Source: Poindextera sp963706385 (lineage in GTDB: Bacteria; Pseudomonadota; Alphaproteobacteria; Caulobacterales; Caulobacteraceae). From it: 64,000 nt of DNA. The position numbers and the translations under genes were made by a program. Of this stretch, positions 10,780 through 19,990 are shown piece by piece (within the stretch, counting starts at the first letter, position 1; each line of letters starts with the position of its first letter). The notes under the pieces were generated by a model. It saw nothing but the letters and a program-made list of their open reading frames with translations. It was not told the origin of the DNA and searched no databases. Location of the stretch: contig OY970153.1 of assembly GCA_963706385.1 (NCBI GenBank), positions 248,001 through 312,000 of the forward strand, written 5' to 3'.

Positions 10780-11093
10780 GGATAAGGCTCGCCCGTTCCC
10801 GAAATATTACCGTCGGCTCAGTTAGACCGAAATAGGCGTTGGCGACAACGGCACGGTTGATCCAAGCCTCGGCGCATGGCCGCTTAGGCTCGAAGCCGGT
10901 CGGGGGGCGTTCTGTCCGATAGCGGCCCTTCGGTCGCCTATCGTCTTCCGCGGCCGACCTCGCCGCACGATCCGACGAGGCTTTCAATACGGTTCCATCC
11001 CCTGTGGCGATCCTGGAAATCTTGACAACCCACCCCCGCCGTGCGCCCTTCCGCGCCTTTCCGAGCCCCGACTCCAACGGATTCAACTCAGCC
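10780..11093. other. Intergenic region upstream of aspS
   Basis: These 314 bp hold no convincing gene. TTGACA at 11021-11026 could be a -35 box for aspS, but no confident -10 follows at the right spacing. A weak open frame on the minus strand here has no recognisable protein character. Confidence 0.4.
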
Positions 11094-12875
11094 ATGCACG
11101 CCTATCGCACTCACACCTGCGGCGACCTCCGGCTCGCGGACGCGGGGGGTGACGTGCGGCTGTCGGGCTGGATTCATCGCAAGCGTGACCATGGCGGGCT
11201 GATGTTCGTCGACCTGCGCGACCACTACGGCCTGAGCCAGTTGGTGCTGGGGCCGGAGAGCCCCGGCTTCGCCGTCGTCGAGCGCCTGCGGGCCGAGAGC
11301 GTGATCCGCGTCGACGGGCAGGTGGTCGCCCGCTCGGCCGACACCGTCAATCCGAACCTGCCGACTGGCGAGATCGAGGTCAGGGTGCGCGAGATCGAGG
11401 TTCTGTCCGAGGCGGCCGAGCTGCCGGTGCCGGTGTTCGGCGAGCCGGACTATCCCGAGGAATTGCGGCTGAAGTACCGCTATCTCGACCTGCGCCGCGA
11501 AACCTTGCACAAAAACATCGTGTTGCGCTCCAGGGTCATCAATTTCATCCGTCAACGGATGATAAACCAGGGGTTCACGGAGTTTCAAACCCCGATCCTG
11601 ACCGCCTCCAGCCCCGAGGGCGCGCGCGACTTCCTGGTGCCGTCCCGGCTGCATCCGGGCCAGTTCTACGCCCTGCCGCAGGCGCCCCAGCAGTTCAAGC
11701 AGCTGCTGATGGTTTCCGGCTTCGACCGCTATTTCCAGATCGCGCCCTGTTTCCGCGACGAGGCGGCCCGGGCCGATCGCTCGCCCGGCGAATTCTACCA
11801 GCTCGACATGGAGATGAGCTTCGCCACTCAGGACGACGTCTTCGGCGCCATCGAGCCGGTGATGGTCGGGGTGTTCGAGGCGTTCGGACAGGGCAGGCCG
11901 GTGACACCCGCGCCGTTCCCGCGCATCCCCTTCCGCGAGGCGATCGCCAAATACGGTTCCGACAAGCCGGACCTGCGCAACCCGATCGAAATGGCCGACG
12001 TCTCGGAGCACTTCCGCGGTTCGGGCTTCAAGGTGTTCGCGAACATTCTGGAGAACCCCAAGGCGGCGATCTGGGCGATCCCGGCGCCGGGCGGCGGCAG
12101 CCGCGCCTTCTGCGACCGGATGAACGACTGGGCCAAGGGCGAAGGCCAGCCGGGCCTGGCCTACATCTTCTGGCGCGAGGGCGAGGACGGCGGCGCCGGG
12201 CCGGTGGCCAAGAACATCGGACCGGAGCGGGCCGAGGCGATCCGCGCTCAATTGGGCCTGAAGGTCGGCGACGCGGTGTTCTTCGCGGCTGGCGAGCCGC
12301 CGGCTTTCTACAGGTTCGCGGGCGCCGCGCGCACCAAGATCGGAACGGATCTCGGGCTGGTCGACGAGAGCCAGTTCAAGTTCTGCTGGATCGTCGATTT
12401 TCCGATGTACGAGTACAACGAGGACGACAAGAAGATCGACTTCTCGCACAATCCGTTCTCGATGCCCCAGGGCGGGATGGAGGCGCTGAACGCGACCGAT
12501 CCCTTGGACATCCTGGCCTATCAGTACGACATCGTCTGCAACGGCGTCGAGCTGTCCAGCGGCGCGGTCCGAAACCACCGGCCCGAGATCATGCTCAAGG
12601 CGTTCGAAATCGCCGGCTACGGCCGCGATGAGGTCGAGGAGCAGTTCGCCGGCATGATCAACGCCTTCCGCTTCGGCGCGCCGCCTCACGCCGGCGTCGC
12701 GCCCGGCATCGACCGCATCGTCATGCTGCTGGCCGGGACCAGCGCCATCCGCGACGTGATCGCCTTCCCGTTCAACCAGCAGGCCCAGGACCTGATGATG
12801 AACGCGCCCGCGCCGGTGAGCGACAAACAGCTCAAGGAGCTGCACATCAGGGTCGTGCCACCGGTGAAGGTTTAG
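11094..12875 (+). CDS. aspS: Aspartyl-tRNA(Asp/Asn) synthetase
   Basis: Charges tRNA-Asp with aspartate. The protein from ATG 11094 is 593 residues. It has an N-terminal OB-fold anticodon domain (VRLSGWIHRKRDHGGLMFVD), class II motif 2 (FRDEAARADRSPGEFYQLDM) and motif 3 (GVAPGIDRIVMLL), with the bacterial GAD insertion in between. An upstream in-frame start at 11004 is less likely because conservation begins at MHAYRTHTCG. Alphaproteobacterial enzymes of this type are often non-discriminating and also make Asp-tRNA(Asn); whether this one does depends on gatCAB, which is not in the window. Confidence 0.97.
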   Translation: MHAYRTHTCGDLRLADAGGDVRLSGWIHRKRDHGGLMFVDLRDHYGLSQLVLGPESPGFAVVERLRAESVIRVDGQVVARSADTVNPNLPTGEIEVRVREIEVLSEAAELPVPVFGEPDYPEELRLKYRYLDLRRETLHKNIVLRSRVINFIRQRMINQGFTEFQTPILTASSPEGARDFLVPSRLHPGQFYALPQAPQQFKQLLMVSGFDRYFQIAPCFRDEAARADRSPGEFYQLDMEMSFATQDDVFGAIEPVMVGVFEAFGQGRPVTPAPFPRIPFREAIAKYGSDKPDLRNPIEMADVSEHFRGSGFKVFANILENPKAAIWAIPAPGGGSRAFCDRMNDWAKGEGQPGLAYIFWREGEDGGAGPVAKNIGPERAEAIRAQLGLKVGDAVFFAAGEPPAFYRFAGAARTKIGTDLGLVDESQFKFCWIVDFPMYEYNEDDKKIDFSHNPFSMPQGGMEALNATDPLDILAYQYDIVCNGVELSSGAVRNHRPEIMLKAFEIAGYGRDEVEEQFAGMINAFRFGAPPHAGVAPGIDRIVMLLAGTSAIRDVIAFPFNQQAQDLMMNAPAPVSDKQLKELHIRVVPPVKV

Positions 12876-12896
12876 CCTGGAAGGACTTCGCCCCGC

Positions 12897-13382
12897 CTAG
12901 TCGCAGGCCGGCAGGTGAAGGCCGCGCGGCGCAATGGTCGAGGAATCGCCGCAGGCGCCGTTGAGCTGGCCCTGTGTCAGGCCGACCGCCCGGTCCATCT
13001 GCGCGCCGGAGAAGTTCACCCCGGTCAGGATCGCGCCGCGAAAGTTCGCGCCCTGCAGATAGGCGCCGACCAGGGTCGAATTGGTCATGTTGGCGCGGGC
13101 GAAATTGACGCTGGAGAACAGGGCGCCGTAGCCGTTGACGTCACGCAGGTCGGCGCCGGCGAAGTCGCTGTGGTTGAACACCGAAAGACTCAGGTCCGCC
13201 TGACGCAGCCGCGCGCCGGCGTAGTTGCGCGCCTTCAGCGACTTGTTGCTCAGGTCGGCCTGGAACAGGTTGCAGCGCGGGCAGTTGGCGCCGTCCCGCG
13301 CCCGTTCGATCTGGGCGGCGTTCTGCGCCAATGCGGGAAAGGCGGCGAGGCTGAGCGTGATCGCGAGCGCGGGCAATTTCAT
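12897..13382 (-). CDS. Secreted pentapeptide-repeat protein
   Basis: A 161-residue protein with a signal peptide (MKLPALAITLSLAAFPALAQ) followed by CPRCNLFQADLSNKSL and about eight tandem A(D/N)LxX pentapeptides, such as ADLSLSVFNHSDFAGADLRD and ANFRGAILTGVNFSGAQMD. These build a right-handed quadrilateral beta helix. Two Cys near the start and two near the end (NGACGDSS, LPACD) may cap the helix by disulfides. Role unknown. It converges on aspS with a 21-bp gap and is followed upstream by the NrdJ-like gene. Confidence 0.85.
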   Translation of the reverse strand: MKLPALAITLSLAAFPALAQNAAQIERARDGANCPRCNLFQADLSNKSLKARNYAGARLRQADLSLSVFNHSDFAGADLRDVNGYGALFSSVNFARANMTNSTLVGAYLQGANFRGAILTGVNFSGAQMDRAVGLTQGQLNGACGDSSTIAPRGLHLPACD

Positions 13383-13482
13383 TTCGGCACACCCTTGCTG
13401 GCCGGAGCGAAGGCCAAGCCAGCGGTCGCAAACTTGAAGCCAAGTCGCCATTGACCGCGCGGCGGCGTGCCGCGGAGCGCTG

Positions 13483-16260
13483 CTAACCCCGCATTTCCGG
13501 CGCCGCGCCGCAGGTCTCACAATAAAGCCGGCCGGCCCGGCGCGCCAGCGAGAGGTCGCCGCAGGCCGGGCAGACGTCGTGCTCGCCGTCCGTCTCGGAG
13601 TCCGGCTTTCGGCCGCGCGATCCGGTGGGCAGAAACACCAGATTGTCCGGGGCCGCGCCGCGCGAGAAGCCCTTGGAGATGAACCTGGAGGCCGGCAGGG
13701 GCTCGGGGTCTTCGGCCAAAGCCGCGCCGTCCGCCGTCCCGCGGCCCAGGCCGTCGGCGTCGAACTCGCCGGGATCGGCGTTCGAGAGATCGTCACGGCC
13801 GAGGTAGGACACCGCCAGTTCGCGGAAGATATAGTCCAGGATCGAAGTGGCCGAACGGATCGAGTCGTTGCCGGTGACCGGCCCGGCCGGCTCGAAGCGG
13901 GTGAAGACGAAGGCGTCGACGAACTCGTCCAGCGGCACGCCGTATTGCAGGCCGATCGAGACCGCGATGGCGAAATTGTTCATCAGCGAGCGGAAGGCCG
14001 CGCCCTCCTTGTGCATGTCGATGAATAGTTCGCCCAGCTCGCCGTCATCGTATTCGCCGGTGTGCAGGTAGACCTTGTGCCCGCCGACCGCGGCCTTCTG
14101 GATATAGCCCTTGCGGCGGTCGGGCAGACGCCGGCGGGTGCGATCGCGCTCGACGATCTTTTCGATCACCCGTTCGGTGACTATGGGGGCTGGCGCGGCC
14201 TGCGAGCGCCGGAGCGGCTCCTCGGTCAGCGGCGGTAGGTCGAGCGCGAAATCGGCCGGCGCCGGCGCGCGCGCCAGGCTCACCGCGCGCAGGCCCGCGC
14301 GGGCGGCGGCGGCCTGCAGGCGCGCGGCGTGCGCCGGATCGTCCGACCAGGCCAGCGCGATGGGGACCAGACCCGGCGCGCAGGTGAAGGCCTCGACCGC
14401 GGCGGTCATGGCCAGGACGGCGGGCAGGCCCACTTCGCCTTCGCCGGCGAGCAGGGCCGCGGCCTCGGGCGTCAGCGCGCCGCCGCCGAACGCATGGAGC
14501 CGGGCGGCCTCGATCCGCGCCGGGCTGAAGCCCGCCAACGTCAGGACGTTCAGCGCCGGATCCTCCAGCGCCTCGGCCGGCGCGCCCAGCACGTCGCGCA
14601 CGAAGCCCTCGCCCAGCACCGCGGGGGCGAAAGCCTCGCGCAGATCGCGCGCGAAGGGCAAGGCGGCCTGGACCGCGGCGATCTCGTGATCGGTGAAACC
14701 CCGCTCGCGCAGGTCCGCATGGCTGACGCCCGGCGCGGTCTCGAGATCGCGGGCGCCCAGCAGGGCGAGCGTCACGGCGTCCACGTCCGCGCCGATCCGC
14801 CCAAGCCCCGCCGCCGCCGAGGCGGACAGGACGGGAGCCACTTCACCGTCGGCGGTCTCGATCGCGCTTAGCGGGCCGCGCCAGGCTCGCGCGCCGAGGC
14901 TCGCCCCGCCGAGCCGCAGCGACAGCTCCGGATCGGCCCAGATCGCGGTGGTCTCGGCGTTGCGCAGGCCGCGCCGCGCGGCGGATTTCAGCGCTTCGGC
15001 GTAGAGGCTGGCGGCCTTGCGGCCCATCGGCGTCCCGGTATCGCAATCTGCGGCGCGGGCCTTGATCAGCGCCAGGCGCGTCTGGCGGTCGGCCTCGAAG
15101 TCCGGATAGGGTTCCAGCCGCGCGGCCAGCTCCGCAGAGGCGGCGAGGCTGGCGGCCCCGACTAGGGCGAACAGGTCGCGCGCGACGGATCGGGCTGCAT
15201 CGCTGTCGTAGGCGAGGCCCTGCGAGACCAGGCTTTCGGCCAGCCCGGCCAGGGTCAGGCCAAGCGGCCTGCCGGCTTCGATCAGGCCGTTCCCATCCGC
15301 GCCGGCGTTCAACGAGAGCTCCAGCGCCACCGTCCACAGCCGCGCCAACTCGGCCAGGGCCTCGGCGTCCAGTGTCGCACCGTCCCAGCACCGGGAGACA
15401 TCGATCGCCGCGCGCGGGGCGAGACGGGCGCGGTCGGCGGCTTCGGCGTCGCGCGGATCGAAGGCGAGGCGCACCGCGTCGCTTTCCCAACCGGCGGCGG
15501 CCACCTGAGCGGCGGCCGGACATCCCGAGGCGACCAGCTCGCGCCCGGCGACGACCATCAACGGCGTCGGCCGTTCGGCGGTGGCGGGCGCGGCGGCCCA
15601 GCGGGCCTGACCAGTGCGGGCCAGAGCGATGGCCTGGGCGATCAGGGCGTCGCCGAGCCCCGCCCCGCGCGCCGCGCGCGCCGCCCTGGCCAGGGCGGGG
15701 TTGCGCGAGACATCGGCGCAGGCGGCGGCGTCGCCCTCGCAGCGGACCACCGTATCCATCACCGCCTGCAGCCGCTCGTCGGCCGCCTCGGCCGTTTCGG
15801 CCTGAGCGGCGGCGCGGCGATATTCGCCCAGGTGCGCGGCGAGCGCGCCGTCCAACTCCATGGCCGACAGCGCGACGACCACCGCCTCGCGCGAATCCGC
15901 CGCCGGGCGCGCCGGCGCCGCCAAGCCGCGCACTAGGCTGGCCAGCAGCGCGTCCCTGAACCGGCTCGCCGCGCCGGACGTGTCGAACACCCCACGGAAG
16001 AGGCCGCGAGCCGCTAGTCGCTGGGCGTAAGCGGCTGGCCCGCCGTTCAGCAACGCCGCGAGCGCCGGCTCGATCTCGCTCAGGTCAGCGCACAGGTCCA
16101 GGGGCGTCTCGTCGGCCCAGTCCAGCCAAGCTTCGATGCGCGCGCTGGTCCAGTCAGCCGGGGCTAGTGTCTCGATCACAGCGCCCGCACGCTCGATCCG
16201 GCGCAGCTCGATCGCCGATTCGCCGCCGGGTTCGCTCGCGAACCTGTCCTCCAAACGCAT
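13483..16260 (-). CDS. NrdJ-derived TSCPD protein, catalytically degenerate
   Basis: A 925-residue Ala-rich protein from ATG 16260. Two parts align well with B12-dependent ribonucleotide reductase (NrdJ): a core stretch RLWTVALELS, then LGLTLAGLAESLVSQGLAYD; and the C-terminal TSCPD region with GGHKVYLHTGEYDDGELGE, IDMHKEGAAFRSLMNNFAIA and ILDYIFRELAVSYLGRDDL. A zinc-ribbon end CPACGDLSL...LYCETCG also matches NrdJ. The N-terminal ATP-cone and the active-site Cys motifs (such as the NPC-type loop) are absent or unrecognisable. I infer a paralogue that lost reductase activity; similar TSCPD proteins are annotated in Caulobacterales. Its real role is unknown. Confidence 0.8.
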   Translation of the reverse strand: MRLEDRFASEPGGESAIELRRIERAGAVIETLAPADWTSARIEAWLDWADETPLDLCADLSEIEPALAALLNGGPAAYAQRLAARGLFRGVFDTSGAASRFRDALLASLVRGLAAPARPAADSREAVVVALSAMELDGALAAHLGEYRRAAAQAETAEAADERLQAVMDTVVRCEGDAAACADVSRNPALARAARAARGAGLGDALIAQAIALARTGQARWAAAPATAERPTPLMVVAGRELVASGCPAAAQVAAAGWESDAVRLAFDPRDAEAADRARLAPRAAIDVSRCWDGATLDAEALAELARLWTVALELSLNAGADGNGLIEAGRPLGLTLAGLAESLVSQGLAYDSDAARSVARDLFALVGAASLAASAELAARLEPYPDFEADRQTRLALIKARAADCDTGTPMGRKAASLYAEALKSAARRGLRNAETTAIWADPELSLRLGGASLGARAWRGPLSAIETADGEVAPVLSASAAAGLGRIGADVDAVTLALLGARDLETAPGVSHADLRERGFTDHEIAAVQAALPFARDLREAFAPAVLGEGFVRDVLGAPAEALEDPALNVLTLAGFSPARIEAARLHAFGGGALTPEAAALLAGEGEVGLPAVLAMTAAVEAFTCAPGLVPIALAWSDDPAHAARLQAAAARAGLRAVSLARAPAPADFALDLPPLTEEPLRRSQAAPAPIVTERVIEKIVERDRTRRRLPDRRKGYIQKAAVGGHKVYLHTGEYDDGELGELFIDMHKEGAAFRSLMNNFAIAVSIGLQYGVPLDEFVDAFVFTRFEPAGPVTGNDSIRSATSILDYIFRELAVSYLGRDDLSNADPGEFDADGLGRGTADGAALAEDPEPLPASRFISKGFSRGAAPDNLVFLPTGSRGRKPDSETDGEHDVCPACGDLSLARRAGRLYCETCGAAPEMRG

Positions 16261-16471
16261 GCCAGTCTCCGCGCCTGCTTGGGAGCCTAGGGCGCTGTCC
16301 GGTTCTGGGCAATAGATGTTGCGCTATGATGGCGAGGTATCCCCAACATCTGGTGGAATGTGATGGCGCAGCGCCTCACCGCCTCGGCTGGACGACGGGC
16401 GGGGGGTTTCCTATAGTCCGGCCGCGCCGCGGTGGCGGCGAGGCCGTGTCCCAGGAAGGGTGAACCCCAAA

Positions 16472-16867
16472 GTGTTCAAGGCGATTTTCACTTGGTGGAA
16501 CGGAGCCACCATCGGCGTGCGCTGGACGATCGGCCGTCTTGGCGTGCCGATTGGCGAGGACGAGTTCGGCAACCGTTACTACGAAGCGCGGACCAACAAG
16601 GAAAGCTACGACGGTCGCAAGCGCCGCTGGGTGGTGTTCAACGGCTACGCGGAAGCCTCCAAGGTCCCCCCTGACTGGCATGGCTGGCTGCATCACACCT
16701 TCGAGCAGCCGCCCACCATCGAGCCGCTGAATCGCCGCGCCTGGGAGAAGGACTATCTGCCGAACCTGACTGGCACGATCGAGGCCTGGCGGCCGGCCGG
16801 GTCGCTGGCCCGCACCGGCGAGCGTCCGCCCGCCACCGGCGACTATCAGGCCTGGCGGCCGGACTAG
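16472..16867 (+). CDS. NADH:ubiquinone oxidoreductase accessory subunit, NDUFA12 family
   Basis: A small supernumerary complex I subunit found in alphaproteobacteria and mitochondria. MFKAIFTWWNGATIGVRW, then GEDEFGNRYYEAR and RRWVVFNGYAEASKVPPDWH and HGWLHHTFEQPP are typical. I chose the GTG at 16472 (131 residues), which places GGAAGGG (16454-16460) at a good distance and matches homologues starting at MFKA; a GTG at 16460 would overlap that ribosome binding site. It is followed after 3 bp by the DUF2155 gene, a pairing common in this group. Confidence 0.92.
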   Translation: MFKAIFTWWNGATIGVRWTIGRLGVPIGEDEFGNRYYEARTNKESYDGRKRRWVVFNGYAEASKVPPDWHGWLHHTFEQPPTIEPLNRRAWEKDYLPNLTGTIEAWRPAGSLARTGERPPATGDYQAWRPD

Positions 16868-16870
16868 GCG

Positions 16871-17509
16871 ATGACGCGGCGCGCCCGCCTCAGAATCCTG
16901 ACCGGCGTCGTGGCCGCCTGCGCGACCGGCGCGGCTGGCTGGGTCAGCGCCCAGCAGGGCGGCGCGCTCGTCCCTGGCGGCCCGCCGTCAAGGATCGTTC
17001 CGGCCAAGCTGGCGCCGCCAGCGGCCAATGAACCGGCTTCGCCCGCGCCGAGCGCGCCGAAGGGGACGGTGCTCTCGCCTTCCACCGAGTCCGCCGATGC
17101 GGAGCCGGACGAGGAGGCCTCCTCGGAGTCGCCCGCGCCCGCGGTTGCAAAACCCGCAGAGCCGATGAAACGGCCGCGCTACGCCGTCGCGGTGATCCAG
17201 GCGATGGACAAGGTCACCGCCGAGACCATGCGATTCGAAGCGCCAGTGGGCAAACCGATCCGTTACAAATCGCTGATCTTCATCGTGCGGGCCTGCGAGA
17301 CCACCGCGCCGGACGAGGCCGTTTCCGACGCCGCCGCGCACGTCGAGATCGACTCCGAACCGGTCGCCCAGCAGGGCGCTGTGGCGGCGCCGGCGCGGCA
17401 GGTGTTCCGCGGCTGGATGTTCGCCAACGCGCCGGGCCTGAACCTGTTCCAGAGCCCGGCCTATGATGCTTGGCTGATTGCCTGCAAGACCGCTTCACCG
17501 GCGGCGTAG
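16871..17509 (+). CDS. DUF2155 domain-containing periplasmic protein
   Basis: A 212-residue protein with an N-terminal signal segment (residues 1-28, ending near GWVSAQQ), a Pro/Ala/Glu-rich linker (about 30-95) and a DUF2155 domain: AVIQAMDKVTAETMRFEAPV, SLIFIVRACETT and FRGWMFANAPGLNLFQSPAY. Two conserved Cys may form a disulfide. The family has no settled function. Its end overlaps the end of aat on the other strand by 49 bp (17461-17509), a convergent overlap. Confidence 0.85.
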   Translation: MTRRARLRILTGVVAACATGAAGWVSAQQGGALVPGGPPSRIVPAKLAPPAANEPASPAPSAPKGTVLSPSTESADAEPDEEASSESPAPAVAKPAEPMKRPRYAVAVIQAMDKVTAETMRFEAPVGKPIRYKSLIFIVRACETTAPDEAVSDAAAHVEIDSEPVAQQGAVAAPARQVFRGWMFANAPGLNLFQSPAYDAWLIACKTASPAA

Positions 17510-18138
17510 GCCGGCAGGCGGTAGAAGTCGGCATCCCGCGCCAGCGCTGCGGTCAGACGGTTCCTATAGTGGGCGCGCGGGATGTCCTGGGCGCCGAACT
17601 GGGCCAGGTGCTCGGTCATGAACTGGGCGTCCAGCAGGCCAAACCGTCCGACGATCAGCCGCCCGACCAGATGCACCAGCGCCACCTTGCTGGAATCCCG
17701 ATCGATCGAGAACATGCTTTCGCCGAAGAAGGCGCCGCCCAGGGTCACGCCATAGAGGCCGCCGACCAGTTCGCCCTCGCGCCAGGCCTCAACGCTGTGC
17801 GCCAGGCCGCGCCGGTAGAGCTCGCCGTAGAGGTCCTGGATCGGATGGTTGATCCAGGTCTCCGCGCGCCCGGGTCTGGCGGCGGCGCAGGCCTCGACCA
17901 CCCTCTCGAAGGCGGTGTCGATCCGCACCTGGAAGCGGTTGGCGCGCACAGTGCGGGCCAGCCTGGCGGGCACATGGAAGCCGGCCAGCGGAATGACGCC
18001 GCGCCGTTCCGGGTCGATCAGGAAGATGCGCTCATCGTCGCGCGCGTCGGCCATCGGAAAGACGCCGTACGCGTAACAGTCAATCAAATCCTCGACGCTG
18101 AAGGCGTTCGACTCCGGACCCGGCAGACGAAACGGCAA
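17461..18138 (-). CDS. aat: Leucyl/phenylalanyl-tRNA--protein transferase
   Basis: Adds Leu or Phe to N-terminal Arg or Lys of proteins, marking them for ClpS/ClpAP decay (N-degron pathway). Key blocks: DLIDCYAYGVFPMAD, RRGVIPLAGFHVP, TWINHPIQDLYGELYRRGLA, SVEAWREGELVGGLYGV and FFGESMFS. The TTG at 18138 lies one base past the accC stop, suggesting coupling; an upstream TTG at 18168 would overlap accC by 29 bp. I chose 18138 (225 residues), the start being uncertain. The 3' end overlaps the DUF2155 gene. Confidence 0.93.
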   Translation of the reverse strand: MPFRLPGPESNAFSVEDLIDCYAYGVFPMADARDDERIFLIDPERRGVIPLAGFHVPARLARTVRANRFQVRIDTAFERVVEACAAARPGRAETWINHPIQDLYGELYRRGLAHSVEAWREGELVGGLYGVTLGGAFFGESMFSIDRDSSKVALVHLVGRLIVGRFGLLDAQFMTEHLAQFGAQDIPRAHYRNRLTAALARDADFYRLPAYAAGEAVLQAISQAS

Positions 18139-18139
18139 G

Positions 18140-19483
18140 TCAGCCGCCGGCCTTGATCCACTGCTCAAGCCAGTGGATGTCGTAGTCGCCAGCGATGATG
18201 TCGCTCTGGGCCAGCAGGTCTTGGAAAAGCGGGATGGTGGTTTCGATGCCGCCGACCACCATTTCGCCCAGGCAGCGCTTCAGTCGGGCGATACATTCGG
18301 TGCGGTCGCGGCCGTGGACGATCAGCTTGGCCGCCAAGCTGTCGTAATAGGGCGGGATCGAATAACCGGCGTAAAGGCCGGAATCGAGCCGCACGCCCAG
18401 GCCGCCCGGGGCATGGAAATCGGTCACCAGGCCGGGCGAAGGGGTGAAGCCGCGCGGACTTTCGGCGTTGATCCGGCATTCGATGGCATGGCCCTCGAAC
18501 ACCACTTCGTCCTGGGTGAAGGATAGCGGCAGGCCCGCTGCGATGCGGATCTGCTCGCGCACTAGGTCTATATCGGTGATCGCCTCGGTGATCGGGTGCT
18601 CGACCTGCAGGCGGGTGTTCATCTCGATGAAGAAAAACTCGCCGTTCTCGTAGAGGAACTCGATGGTGCCGACGCCTAGGTAGCCGAGCGCCTTGATCGC
18701 ATCGACCACCACCTTGCCGATCTTGGCGCGTGTGGCGGGATCGATCGCGGGCGAGGGGGCCTCTTCCAGGATCTTCTGGTGGCGCCGCTGCAGCGAGCAG
18801 TCGCGTTCGCCCAGATGGACCACGTTGCCGAAGCTGTCGGCGATCACTTGCACTTCGATGTGTCGCGGCTTTTGCAGGTAGCGCTCCATGTAGATCGCGT
18901 CATCCCCGAACGCGGCCCTGGCCTCGGCCCGGGCGGTGGAAACCGCTTCGGCCAGGCTCTCCCGGTCCTGGGCCACTTTCATACCGCGTCCGCCGCCGCC
19001 CGCCGCGGCCTTGATCAGCACTGGAAAGCCGATGCTCTCGGCGGCGGCGAAGGCTTCTTCCTCGCTGGTCACCGCCCCGTCGGAGCCAGGCACCACCGGA
19101 ATGCCGACCGACTTGACCGCCTGCTTGGCCGCGATCTTGTCGCCCATCATGCGGATGTGTTCGGGCTTGGGCCCGATGAAGGTGAAGCCGTGCGCCTCGA
19201 CGATCTCGGCGAAGCGGGCGTTCTCGGACAGAAAGCCATAGCCCGGATGCACCGCCTGGGCGCCAGTGATCTCGCAGGCGGCGATGATCGAGGGGATGTT
19301 CAGATAGCTCTTGGCCGCCGCGGCCGGGCCGATGCAGACGCTCTCATCGGCCAGCCGCACATGCATGGCGCTGGCGTCAGCCTCGGAGTGCACCGCGACC
19401 GTGGCGATGCCCATCTCCTTGCAGGCGCGGTGGACCCGGAGCGCGATCTCACCCCGGTTGGCGATCAGGACCTTTTCGAACAT
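18140..19483 (-). CDS. accC: Acetyl-CoA carboxylase, biotin carboxylase subunit
   Basis: ATP-dependent carboxylation of biotin on AccB, the first step of fatty acid synthesis. The 447-residue protein starts MFEKVLIANRGEIALRVHRA, has the ATP-grasp Gly loop KAAAGGGGRGMK, and catalytic region FIEMNTRLQVEHPITE plus the C-terminal domain ECRINAESP. Length and motifs are complete. It lies 6 bp downstream of accB and directly upstream of aat on the minus strand, the usual accBC operon. Confidence 0.98.
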   Translation of the reverse strand: MFEKVLIANRGEIALRVHRACKEMGIATVAVHSEADASAMHVRLADESVCIGPAAAAKSYLNIPSIIAACEITGAQAVHPGYGFLSENARFAEIVEAHGFTFIGPKPEHIRMMGDKIAAKQAVKSVGIPVVPGSDGAVTSEEEAFAAAESIGFPVLIKAAAGGGGRGMKVAQDRESLAEAVSTARAEARAAFGDDAIYMERYLQKPRHIEVQVIADSFGNVVHLGERDCSLQRRHQKILEEAPSPAIDPATRAKIGKVVVDAIKALGYLGVGTIEFLYENGEFFFIEMNTRLQVEHPITEAITDIDLVREQIRIAAGLPLSFTQDEVVFEGHAIECRINAESPRGFTPSPGLVTDFHAPGGLGVRLDSGLYAGYSIPPYYDSLAAKLIVHGRDRTECIARLKRCLGEMVVGGIETTIPLFQDLLAQSDIIAGDYDIHWLEQWIKAGG

Positions 19484-19489
19484 CGCCCG

Positions 19490-19972
19490 CTACTCGAGGA
19501 TGACGAGCGGTTCGCCGAACTCGACCGGCTGGGCGTCCTCAACCAGAATCCGCAGCACGACGCCAGAGCGCGGCGAGGCGATCGGGTTCATCGTCTTCAT
19601 CGCCTCGACGATCAGCAGCGTCTGGCCGGCGGAGACGTGGTCACCCACGCGCACGAACGGATCGTCCCCCGGTTTGGGCTGCAGATAGACGGTGCCGACC
19701 ATGGGTGAGTTGACCGCCTCGCCGATCGGCTCGGTCGGGGTTTCGGCGACGACCGCCATCGCAGCCGGCGCGGCCGCGTGCCCGTGCGCGGACGGCTGGG
19801 GCGCGACAACGTAGGCCGCCGGCGCGGGCGCGGCGGTCAACTGGCGCGCGACGCGGATGCGCAGCCCTTCCTGCTCGACCTCGATCTCGGTCAGGCCGGT
19901 GTCGCCGAGAATGTTGGCCAGCTTGCGCACCAGGCGCGGGTCGATCGTGGCGGAGCCTTTGGTGTCGGCCAT
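19490..19972 (-). CDS. accB: Acetyl-CoA carboxylase biotin carboxyl carrier protein
   Basis: A 160-residue biotin carrier. The C-terminal biotinyl domain contains VEAMKTMNPIASPRSG, whose Lys carries biotin. An Ala/Pro-rich linker (about residues 50-80) joins it to the N-terminal domain (LVRKLANILGDTGLTEIEVE). Length is typical. It is followed by accC after 6 bp and preceded by aroQ 18 bp upstream, so aroQ-accB-accC-aat form one minus-strand unit. Confidence 0.97.
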   Translation of the reverse strand: MADTKGSATIDPRLVRKLANILGDTGLTEIEVEQEGLRIRVARQLTAAPAPAAYVVAPQPSAHGHAAAPAAMAVVAETPTEPIGEAVNSPMVGTVYLQPKPGDDPFVRVGDHVSAGQTLLIVEAMKTMNPIASPRSGVVLRILVEDAQPVEFGEPLVILE

Positions 19973-19990
19973 GGTGTGAAAACCTTGCTG

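Noticed and set aside
10664..11095. 143-residue minus-strand frame upstream of aspS
   Set aside because: Overlaps the TraB-like gene start and has no motif or ribosome binding site.
11088..12845. 585-residue open frame antisense to aspS
   Set aside because: High-G+C shadow frame; the plus strand is a complete aspS with all class II motifs.
18779..19708. 309-residue frame antisense to accC and accB
   Set aside because: Shadow frame; accC and accB are complete on the other strand.
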